This document shows, one piece after another, positions 49,001 to 58,362 of a stretch of DNA of 62,000 nucleotides. The notes under the pieces were generated by a model. It worked only from the letters and a program-made list of their open reading frames with translations, made no database searches and had not been told where the DNA came from. How positions within the stretch are numbered: the stretch's first letter is position 1; every line of letters begins with the position of its first letter. A program made the position numbers and the translations under genes. Where the stretch lies: the NCBI RefSeq assembly GCF_001949145.1, contig NW_019091487.1, positions 455,607 to 517,606 of the forward strand. Reading direction: 5' to 3'. Source of the stretch: Acanthaster planci (Eukaryota; Echinodermata; Asteroidea; Valvatida; Acanthasteridae).

Positions 49001-51843
49001 ATAGAGTAAGAAATAATGTGAGTGGTTTGATGAATATATTCGTTTCTAATTACCAGGAGCCCTTAGGCTTTCAGGAAGATGATTTGGAGTTTGTTGGGCG
49101 TGTGTCCCACACCCCCTCACAACCTCACAAGTACGGTGGAAGGAAACGGGATTCTGGCCGTTATGGATCTCCTACGGGACGGTACATCAGGGCAGCCGCT
49201 GGTCGGAGTCTTGGTGGTCTGCGGCCAAGCCAGTCTTACTCACCAAACAGCCCTCGCTCCAGCCGGATGAGCGCTCACCACCAGCCTAGAGTCACGCCCA
49301 TTCGATTCATCCGAAATCCGCGCCATCCCAAGAGCCTGTACGACACCGAGATCAGCATGAGAAACTTCATGCGGAGGGGACCGCCCAAGCCGACTCCTGA
49401 GCTGTCGTTCCCCGATCCGTCCAAGCACCGGGCTTTCCGGAACCCCATGGCTCCCCGCTTCCATCATGAGTTCGATTTCACTGAGGAGGACTACGACATA
49501 AAACGGAATCCGCTAGCAGGAGTGCACCTGGATGTGCTCTTGGCCGGAACCTCTGAGTTCCCAGGAACTCATAACCGTGGCTATGACGACACGGGCGACC
49601 GTGACATCGACAGCAACGACCAAGACAGCAGTGACAGCGACGAATCGGAGTCCTCTAACATGGGAGAAGACTTAGAAGCCGGCGATGATGTGAGCGTGAA
49701 CGACTCTGCGTCCCGGATAGTAGAAGAGACCCAAAGGAGAGACGGGGCCATCTACTCGTCTGTGAACAAGAACTGGGCATCCAAATCATCGGGATCGCAA
49801 CAGATGAGAGCAGAACCACCGCCGTTTGCCCCCCAGCCTCCACCGGTGCTGCCAAAGCCAGCAGCCAAGCCCTTGGTGATACCGCGCGCTGTGGCGAATC
49901 AGGATGAATACAGACAACAGGAACCCACCTGGGAAGAAGAGAAGGAGATACCGCCTCCCGTTCCAGAGCCTCTGGATACCCTTGCTGAGGAAGATGAGGA
50001 CCAACAGGAGGTTGAGGAGGTCGAGGTTGAACCGGTCCCAGAGTCGGCACCCCAGGAACTCCGTGACATGAGCACGCAGACTAACTTGAACGTACAAGCC
50101 GTCGGTGGGGAGCAGGATGAGCCAGAGGAGGGGGAGGAGGCAGAAGAACGCTTCATCCAAATACAAGAAGGTCGAGAAGACGTCAGCATCATGACCCACG
50201 AAAACTGGGAGGCTGTGGCACCATGGTCACAGCGCTCGTCAGAACCAGTGAATCGCAGCACTAGCCTGGCTGTCAACTATCGACGAGTGGTGGCCGAGCT
50301 GAGCGGAGTAGATCGACAGAGAGGAGAACCTCCTCAAGAACAACGACCCAGGCACCAGGAAGGACGACGTGACCCTTCCCACATCCGCGAGGAACCCCCT
50401 CCCTGGTCACCTCCCATAGTACCTCAAATGGAGCAAATCTTGCGGCCCATACCGGGAGATATGAGGAATTACCCACCACCGTCTAGGGAGTGGGACGCCC
50501 CAAGGCGCCGGTATCCAGACAGTGGCATACCCATGGCTGCTTTCTGCAATCGATGCTGCTTTGTCACGCTCTTGCTTTTAGCACTCGGAGTCATTATAGG
50601 CCTTGCAGTGGTCACTTCTGTTTACGTCACCTGTGAGTAGACTGTCGTCTTAGTTCTCACTAGATTTCTCTCTTAATTTGACCAAACAAAGAGACGGAAA
50701 TATAGATGACCTCATTTCATTGAAAAAGACTCATTCGTACTGTGTAGTATTACGTGTAGCAACCTATCTTGATAAAAAAAATCTTTCAAAATAAAAATAG
50801 AGATCCAATTAACTGACGAAAAGATGGAGACACCGGGATTCGAACCCGGGGCTTCTCGCATGCGAAGCGAGCGCTCTACCACTGAGCTATATCCCCGGTT
50901 AGTCGTGTTAAAATACGAAACAATATCTTTTTTGACAGATGCTTTACTTAGTGAAATTGCTGGATCAGACCTAATCGATTGGGTGATTGGTCAACTGGTA
51001 GCCTGTTTGGCAGTCAATCTCTTCGATCTATTAATCGATATATGAAAGATCAAGAAATCAGTACTTTTTCCTCCACTTAAATTGCAGCTGGTAACTGTGA
51101 CGGTGCTCCGTGTGGATTGATACAAGAACAAGGATATCTTGGGGGTAAGCAAACCAAGTAGGCCTACAGTAATAACACCAAACCATGTAAATCTGCACCA
51201 AACATGAAACATGAATTCTCTACCACAATACAAAAAAGATACTTCTTCCCACTTTTTTTTTCTGAGCCTAAAACCTCACCTTGTACTATGTAATACTTGC
51301 AGAATGTTTTGAACAGGTTAAACATCATGTTTTATTTTATTGTTAATTTTTGTTTTCGGTTTAGGGTTATTCGAAAGCTACCTTCTGGTTGTTTGATAAA
51401 AGATTTTAATTAGTATCTACTGAAAAACTGGATACTCTCCTCATGAAAGCACTTCAGCCTTATTCCCCAATACCACGAAGTAAAATGAAAATTAAACGGC
51501 ACACGTATGAAAACTGCCTTGTTAAAAAAATAATCAACACTGATCGTTCAACACGCGCTGTTTTTAGATACAGCATACAATAATGGTTTGGCGCGCAAAT
51601 TTAGAAGTGTATACAATTTTGGGGTAGACACTTAACCCCTGTCTTTGTGAAGGGGTAGATTTGTTTTATCAATACACAAATTGATAATTTCCTCATCTTC
51701 AAATTGCAGGCCTCGTGGCGTTGGGAGCACTGGCCATTCTCGTAGTCTTTGCGTTGTTCACGTGGTGTTGTTACAACGTCTCTCGGAGACAACGCGACCA
51801 ACATAAGTACAGACCACGTGAGAGACAAATGTATCTTCCATGA
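46098..51843 (+). CDS. Unrecognised acidic protein with C-terminal two-helix membrane hairpin, 4 exons
   Basis: Exons: 46098-46121, 49057-50632, 51088-51144, 51710-51843 (phases 0, 1, 1), 596 residues. An ATG at 49018 is rejected because a good acceptor (ttctaattaccag) follows it; exon 1 ends GAG|GTAAGA in phase 0, and its internal ATG at 46116 has the stronger Kozak context. Residues 1-505 look disordered: basic first, then a Ser/Asp/Glu stretch near 180-225, PPP-rich SH3-type stretches near 262-280 and 305-313, and an acidic block near 318-345 followed by DMSTQTN. TM1 is about 510-533, then a short loop of about 20 residues with GNCDGAPC, then TM2 at about 554-573 and a basic tail (SRRQRDQHKYRPRER). 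Arginines before TM1 and after TM2 predict both ends cytoplasmic. Cysteines at both membrane edges could be palmitoylated. I recognise no family. Confidence 0.83.
47823..48009. mobile_element. 187-bp hAT-type MITE with 8-bp target duplication
   Basis: It starts cagtggcgtagccagga and ends ctgtggctacgccactg, imperfect terminal inverted repeats of a widespread hAT-like type. Flanks gaatacac and gaatacat form an 8-bp target duplication with one mismatch, as expected for hAT. It lies in intron 1 of the orphan gene. The interior is G-rich and non-coding. Confidence 0.88.
48729..48805. repeat. (AAAC)n microsatellite with CCAAC interruptions
   Basis: A run of aaac units is interrupted by caacccaac and caccccaac motifs. 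It lies in intron 1 of the orphan gene. Confidence 0.9.
50825..50896 (-). tRNA. tRNA-Ala, anticodon CGC
   Basis: Read on the minus strand the 72-base gene begins GGGGATATAGCTCAGTGGT and ends in discriminator A73. The acceptor stem GGGGATA pairs with TGTCTCC and includes the G3:U70 pair that defines alanine tRNAs. The anticodon arm is CTCGC-TTCGCAT-GCGAG, giving anticodon CGC. The T arm is CCGGG-TTCGAAT-CCCGG. Both internal promoter boxes are intact (TAGCTCAGTGG, GGTTCGAATCC). A TTTT terminator lies just downstream at about 50819-50822. It sits antisense in intron 2 of the two-TM gene and looks functional. A CCA tail is not encoded. Confidence 0.97.
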
Positions 51844-54048
51844 GAAACCACTGAACAGACTAAGAACAATTACCAGTTATTTTAAATTAATGGTTATATC
51901 TATATTAAAGGCTACAGGACAAATGCCAATGCAGTTTTTCATCAGCTTGATTTCGTTCCTAATTATATTATAGCAAAAAATGTAGCTCATCAGTACGACG
52001 ATGCTTTTTCAATTATCTTCAAAACGGAAGCAAAATGTTGAAATTTCCGTTTACCTTCACGTTCAGTGACTTCAGTTGAGGAAAAACTGTGGAAATCTGA
52101 CGATGACAAAACCTAAAGACGTTGTGCCAAACAAATGTAAAACCCAGCTCAGCTAAAACGTTGCTCATCTTTAGTTTGCGTCCGAGGTTATTCATTTTCC
52201 AAAACGCTGAAACGTTCATTTGGCTAGCATGTTTTTGAATTTATTGAATTACGAACATAGCAGGAAACTTTGCAGGGTAGGAGGACGAAAAATATTATAA
52301 AACTCTAAAGTTCCATTTCCCCCTACAATTAATTATCTAGGGTCGGATGAGGAAAAAATCCCTTTAGGCCAAACAAAAAGTCTCCGGTTTCCGGTCGGCG
52401 CGCGCGTCGGCCGTAGACCTGCGCCTCGGCAAAATAATGTATTTGGTGTAAAACGATGTCTGAAAGCGGTCAAACTTACTTAATCGACTGGAATCTTGCT
52501 GCTGCGTAATTGTAACCTGTTTTTGATGGGGTATGGTTAAGTAATACACTACAGTAAAGGAGTCAATGTAGGTTCCAATACATAGTCGGGCACTCTTTGT
52601 CAGATGATGTCATTTCTGTATTATACATTTACATCTGGGAACCAGACAAACGAAGTGGTCTTATGTCCTGTGTACCTGTACAAGGTTAAAATGCTTATAA
52701 GCAGTTAAGAAAGTGTGGGGCCCAGTTTATTTTAGCGTTGGTAGCGGCCAGCTATACCCAGCAAGAAATGAGACCGAGGGGTACCCCCCCCCACATGTCC
52801 AATCCCTATACACATTCCAGACTATTGTTACCTAACACATCCCCCCAAGACTTCTGAAAGGAATTCCCCAGATTCCTGCGAGACAATGACCAACACAAAG
52901 CAGGGGGGGGTTCTCTCCGTCTCATACCTTGCTGCATATGCTTTTGAATCCAGCTCCTGACCACAAACCGGAGACTTATTTATTTATTTATTTTTTTGGG
53001 GGGGGGCTTAGTCCTGTTTTTTAAACCACTAAAAATCACCGTCGGGAAAAATAATGTTAGTGTTTAAATTAAATTTGTGGTCTAAAATTCCATTATTCAG
53101 TGTGGGCGGGTTCATAATCCAATAAAAAAAGTGTTGGACTTTCTGCAAAAGTAAAATAAGTTGATAGCGATAGTGTATATTGAACTCAATGTAATAAAAA
53201 CCTTATTGAACTCAATGTAATAAAAACCTTTTAATAAAATTAAAATATTTGTATACATGTAACTTGTAAATCGTGTTATGTTGGAAAGCAATTTATACAT
53301 TAAATTTTTAATGTGGAACTATGTAAATTTTAAACAAATTCTTATATTCTTTATGATTTTTATAAGAAAATAGTTATGAAAGGTGTATGTGTGTACATTT
53401 CCTGATTATGGTAACTATAATGATGATGATGAATTCTAGATTTTTTTCATACGAATATGTTTTATTTTGAGCATGCAAATATTCCTTTACTCATATCATG
53501 ATGTAAAAACTGAAATACGTTCTGCAATTTTTAAAATTTAGTTGAAATAAATATACGGTAGCGCTTCATATTATGTTGCAGATGTTTTTAAAGGAAATTA
53601 AGTTTCAACTTGGATGAAAATGTAACAGTATGTGTTATATCCCTTACGACCGGTAACAAAATGATAATGAAACTTTAGGTTCGAAACTAATTTAACAATC
53701 AAGGAAAGTGCAGTAAAACGGGGAAAATGCACAGATCAGACCTTCCATGCATTGGCTGTCATGAAGACGTCACCTATGCTGATGGCACTCTTTTACACCA
53801 GACACCTTTTGACACCGGCGTGTGGCGATCTTGTTTCCTCCTCTGCTTTTAAATAAAAAGGTAATTTGGAAAGAGAAAGAAGATTATAAAGTATGACTGG
53901 AGAAAAAGCATGGCTCGCCTTTTTTAAAAACTCTTTTTTTATCTTGGTATTTCAGTTTGTTGATGCATGAATAGCAAAACTTAACGGGTGACGACCGAGA
54001 GGTCCTTCAAGTTATCTCACCGTGGCTCAATAGCTTGTAACCATCGCA
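51844..54048. other. 3' flank of the orphan gene and upstream flank of REC114
   Basis: No gene is recognised. There is no canonical AATAAA just after the orphan gene's stop, so its 3' end is unresolved. The stretch contains low-complexity runs (52978-53010) and the 26-bp duplication at 53179. Confidence 0.4.
53179..53230. repeat. 26-bp perfect direct duplication
   Basis: The unit attgaactcaatgtaataaa plus aacctt occurs twice head to tail without visible change. Confidence 0.92.
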
Positions 54049-54058
54049 AGAGGGCGCT
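54049..54058 (+). promoter_or_regulatory. CTCF-core-like AGAGGGCGCT, copy 3, at the REC114 start
   Basis: gcaagagggcgctgtg lies 11 bases before the REC114 ATG and resembles the CTCF core better than the other two copies. It may act at the promoter or in the 5' UTR; binding is inferred only. Confidence 0.35.
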
Positions 54059-54069
54059 GTGTAGAAATC

Positions 54070-56961
54070 ATGGCGCTGAACTCCAAGCGAAATGAGTGGC
54101 ATTTGCTCCGATATGCGCGATTTATTCACTCAAATGATGCCGTCCAGAGTGCCGAAAAAGATAAGGAAAATGCTTCGACACCAGCAGGAACGTGGAAGGT
54201 GACTTTAATGTGCTAACCTTGAGGAGTTACAACTGCACTTATCCTGTGTGTCCAAACTCTCTGAGTTTTTACTTGAAGTTGAAACTTTTTTAGTAGGGCC
54301 TACTCATTCAACTTCTGTATCGCTGCGCGCATTGTATTGCCATTGGCTGACCACGAAGGTCAGAAAATAACTTGCATTGAAATCATGACAAAAGAAGCGT
54401 CTGCGCTTACGATTGCATCCTGACTCCACTTCAGTGGTCGTGCATAAAGTCTATAGAGAGTCAAGAATTTTTAAAAGTACATGTATTTCCTAACAAAATT
54501 GGAAATACATGTACTTTTATGACCCTTTCAAGTTTCAGCATTTATGATTCACCGTTATGTTTATCGAGATGATAGGGGCCTATTCCGATGAAAAAAAGTG
54601 GAGGCAGGATGCAACACTCTTTCATAGAGAGGTAGACAATGAAGCACTGCTAGGCCTAAAGGTTAAAAAGTGATTCTGTTCTTTTGAAATTCCTCTTTGC
54701 CAAGCTGTTAGTAAGAAAATACTTAATAGGACCTGAAAGTCGTTTTTTATCATTGCATTGAATGTAGCATTTTTCCTGGTCTGATGCTGAACCACTAATG
54801 CTGTCCATTCAAGATTCCAGCCAGCTTCTAATCACCAGAGGCAAGCTAATCCTTGTAAGAAAATACCAAATGTTCTTACTGTCATAAATACTTTCTGCTA
54901 GCTTCATCAAAAGTTTTTGAGAAAGAAATCCAGGTTTGAGTTTCAGCTAAATAATGTGAACCTTGTCATGCTATTCTTGGCTGCATTTTTAGGTCAAGGA
55001 CCTCCTAGCTGCTGGATGGAAACAAAGTTTTATCTTTAAATCTTTCAGGAGAGTCACTTTCTCTTTGATGCTGAGCACTACATAAAGGGGGCGTTCAAAG
55101 GAGATTGTGTGTTATTCATCCAGAAAATTAAGGTTTGACTAAGAATACTTTCTGGCCATTAATTTTCCATTTTCCAACTGGGATATAATATGAAATGGTC
55201 TCATTTGTGAAATAGAAAAGTCATTGCCTCCACAGTGTTAGGAAAGAATTCCACATAGAGAAGCTGCTTGACACCCTGTCCTCAAGCACCATGAGACTGG
55301 TCTGGAAAAGTGTTTCTAAGTGAATACCTCAATATTTTTACCGCACAATTTGAATTTTATTGCTTTCAGGTAGCTAAAAGGTCACTGCAGGGCAATATCA
55401 GTGGTGTCTGTATATGGAATTCTCTCCCCGGTCTTATTGCACAGTACTAGTTTGCTGTAAATTTGTTCTTATCTACTGGATCAACTGATAACCTAAAGGT
55501 GTATAAAGTGACTTCATTTCATCTGCAAGACAGAGGAGGAAGGCAGAGGAGTTGCTAGTGTGCCGGGTATCTTTATTCTTCTTTTCATGGGTAGAACGAA
55601 TGCAGGAAGTTCCGTGTCAAGTTTATGCAAGGTCCATTTCCGTCGACTCTGAAGGCTTGCGCAGACTGCATCGCTACTCTGCAGGCATTCTTCCACATTC
55701 AAGAGGAAGGAGCTGGAACTTCACAAGTAGGCAGGCTACTTTACCATTGTCCAAACAATCTCTTTGGACATTAGCTTTCATCTTCTAGTCTTAGGACGTT
55801 AGGATGCCATTGATGTATGGGTCAAACCTTCACTGATGCAGTGAAGTGATTCCAAGATGCTGAAGTTGGCAATTACACTTCCAGAGAAGGGACAGCAGGC
55901 TGTTTTGTCAATAGAAGGTTGGCAGAGAGTTCCAGAAATTTGCAAGGTCATTGTCAAAACGACTGTAATAAAATAACATCTATAATTTTTCAAGGGAGCT
56001 GAAGAAATGGATGGTGTGGATAGAATTCAAGATGCCTGTCTGTGTCTTTGTAGACTTGTTAACATATGCTCCTTTTCTCATTTCAAATTCGTCAGAATCC
56101 TGCTGAGAACAGAATGACTCTGGAAGGAGAGGTTTCCATGGGAACTGTTGCTAAGGTAAAACCATGTCCACACTGAACTCTTTTCCCAACTCTTTTACTG
56201 AGATGATGGTAAAGTGAAAAATGGTGAAATTTTACCTCCATTCACGCTTTTTTATTCTTCAACGGGCAAACGTTACCAAGACTGTGGGACAAGTACCCGA
56301 GCTGTTGGTCACTCGACTCATGAGGTCATTATATGTGAACTTTCTGCATTTGTTTTCATCCTTAGACACAACGTTGCCCTAAATGATGCACCAATCAATT
56401 CAACTTCCATTTGCGCCAATAATTCCCGCCATGATTGACACAAAAAGAATAATAACGTTCTGGAAATACTGGCTTTATGCCACACTGTCGTGAAACGTGC
56501 TTGCATGATTTCTCAGTGTTCAGTATTCTGTAGCACTTGGATGGGATGCACACTCTACTGAGCTGACTTGCACTGTCCGCACTAGACTTTTCGTTCCAGG
56601 GAAAGATACCTGGTAAAAGTTACTGGACTTAAAACGGCAAAAGTACCCATCGTCGTGGTAAAGATTTACCCCAAAAAAGTCAAGTGCAGACAGGGCTTAC
56701 GCTTTGAATGCCCGTTGAAGATCTCAATAAAGAGACTATAGCCTACCTAATCTCATACATTGATGTGATTCTCAACTTATAACACAGGTTGTACTAGGCA
56801 ACACAACCTTGGACCTCCCTCTGGCCTATCACCATCACCAATCGTCATGGCAACCTGAGCAGGTTGCCGGGGCATTACGGCTCTGCCTTGCAGATCCAAC
56901 ATTTCCAGCGTTTGTGGAGGCCGTGGAGGATGAACTGAAGAAATTGAACAGAGAAAAATGA
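54070..56961 (+). CDS. REC114: Meiotic recombination protein REC114, 6 exons
   Basis: Exons: 54070-54198, 54768-54854, 55049-55132, 55595-55726, 56096-56155, 56788-56961, all phase 0, giving 221 residues (mammalian REC114 about 260). The N-terminal EWHLLRYARF corresponds to the mammalian EWPLLRYARF-type start. Exon 2 ends QLLITRGKLIL and exon 3 carries GDCVLF. Exon 4 has CRKFRVKF. Together they cover the N-terminal PH-like domain that binds TOPOVIBL. The C-terminal LRLCLADPTFPAFVEAVEDE then LKK is the conserved helix region that assembles with MEI4. REC114 acts with MEI4 and IHO1 on meiotic chromosome axes to activate SPO11 double-strand breaks. The exon 2 acceptor (aatgtag) and exon 3 donor (AAG|GTTTGA) are weak but required by the alignment. 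The linker before exon 5 is short. Confidence 0.93.
54472..54519. repeat. Perfect 19-bp inverted repeat, 10-bp spacer
   Basis: taaaagtacatgtatttcc and its exact reverse complement flank taacaaaatt in intron 1 of REC114. The arms contain the recurrent tacatgta octamer. Confidence 0.92.
55269..55435 (+). repeat. Dispersed repeat family R2, copy B
   Basis: This REC114 intron 3 segment aligns with 43788-43965 in the same orientation, including cttgacacc, gagactggtctgg, aggtcactgcagg and atatggaattctct. Divergence is substantial, so the family is probably old. Confidence 0.55.
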
Positions 56962-57858
56962 CACTTCACTATCAGAGGTGAGTTCCTCTACTGAATGTCA
57001 AACCCAAGCAAAATTACCCGTTCAAAAAGAGTCTAATTACCTGAAAAAAAAATTTAGAGAAAACAATTTCCAGGGCTAACTTTCAAAATTGATACCAGTG
57101 GCATAGCCTGCTTCTAGCCGGAGATACATGTTGAAGTGTCAACAATATTGCAGTCAAGTTTTCATAAGTCTATCACTTTGGCAGTTATCTAGACCAAATT
57201 TAATCAGTGATTTTTGTTGACATCTGGTCTCTTTCCCTTGATGCAGAAAATATATATGCTGGGTACTGGGCAAAAATCAATCCGTGTTTCGCTGATGGTT
57301 GCTAATCAGACTCAGTCTTAGCCCCAAATCATTCCAATCAGTTGACAAGAACCATCACTCAATCTAGGGCCAAACTTCTGATTTGAAAGTTGACTTGAAT
57401 TACTTGACACAGGATGGACCGTTTCTTCATCCAACTTGCATTTTGGGCCTGTTATTCCACGAGAAGCAACAAGACATTGTGTTTGCCTTTTGGAATTCCC
57501 AAAGTCTCCTCATGTATTGTCTGAAACATGGGGTTGGTTTCCTATTTCTCTGGTTATTTTCAGAACTGAACAAACCCACAAGACGGTGTCACATGGTGCA
57601 ACTTTGGTTCACTACCAAACCACTATCTGCACACAAATTGTATTGCATTTTTAAGATTGAGATGACAAGCTAGACAACAGGTGGGGCAGGTTGTTGCCGG
57701 ACTCAGCTCTCCCACTGAGTATATCTTTGTTTCCTTCCAAGAATCAAGCCAAGACATGTTCTAAAAATATAGTCCAGTAAATCAGTTCTCATATTTTGAC
57801 TACTAGAATACTTGTCTCTCTGATGGTTGCAAGTTCAACAATATATACACCTCATGCA
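56962..57858 (+). other. Probable 3' UTR of REC114
   Basis: From the REC114 stop to the AATAAA at 57859 no other coding frame with domain similarity is seen. A ccagtggcatagcc motif near 57097 resembles a lone hAT-MITE terminus, but no partner was found. Confidence 0.45.
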
Positions 57859-57864
57859 AATAAA
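57859..57864 (+). terminator. Candidate polyadenylation signal of REC114
   Basis: AATAAA in gcaaataaaagcac, about 900 bases after the stop codon. It lies about 90 bases before an opposite-strand AATAAA at 57953. Confidence 0.5.
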
Positions 57865-57952
57865 AGCACAAAGCGAATCTGACACCATAAAACTTCACAC
57901 CAAAAATACAAACTACAGGAATGCACTTGATTTCTTTTCTTTGGTTTAACCT

Positions 57953-57958
57953 TTTATT
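57953..57958 (-). terminator. Candidate polyadenylation signal of the C-clamp gene
   Basis: TTTATT on the plus strand reads AATAAA on the minus strand (caaataaaagg). It is the last clear minus-strand signal before REC114 and would end a 3' UTR of about 4 kb. Confidence 0.4.
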
Positions 57959-58324
57959 TGATATTTTGACTTTAAAAAGCCACTTTTATGTACATGTTTC
58001 CTTTTTGTTGTACAACTTATACAAATTTATTTACAATAGTTCCTTTTAGAGTATGACTTTATACTTTGCTGTGACATGAACACTTCAAGAGTTTTCAGTT
58101 TACAATGATGAACCTAACACTAACTTTAAAAACCCTTCTTAGTTGATGAACGAGAAAATTATAGTTAATCTTATCAACTTTAAAAAAAGCCATTTCCAAA
58201 CTAAAATAAACGTTTTCTTGCCACTACTGTCCTACTGAAATTTATGTCAAAAGCTAGTTTAATACTTTGCCACAAAATACCAAGTGGTTATGCATTGTCT
58301 ACAACTTGGAATTGAAATCAAGAG

Positions 58325-58362
58325 AGAAAATAATTTCAACATCAGAAAATAATTTCAACATC
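58325..58362. repeat. 19-bp perfect direct duplication
   Basis: agaaaataatttcaacatc occurs twice head to tail. Confidence 0.92.

Noticed and set aside
49240-50479. Minus-strand ORFs of 68-137 codons
   Set aside because: Shadows of the large exon of the orphan two-TM gene.
57093-57110. ccagtggcatagcc as another hAT MITE
   Set aside because: Only one end resembles the terminus at 47823; no inverted partner or target duplication was found.
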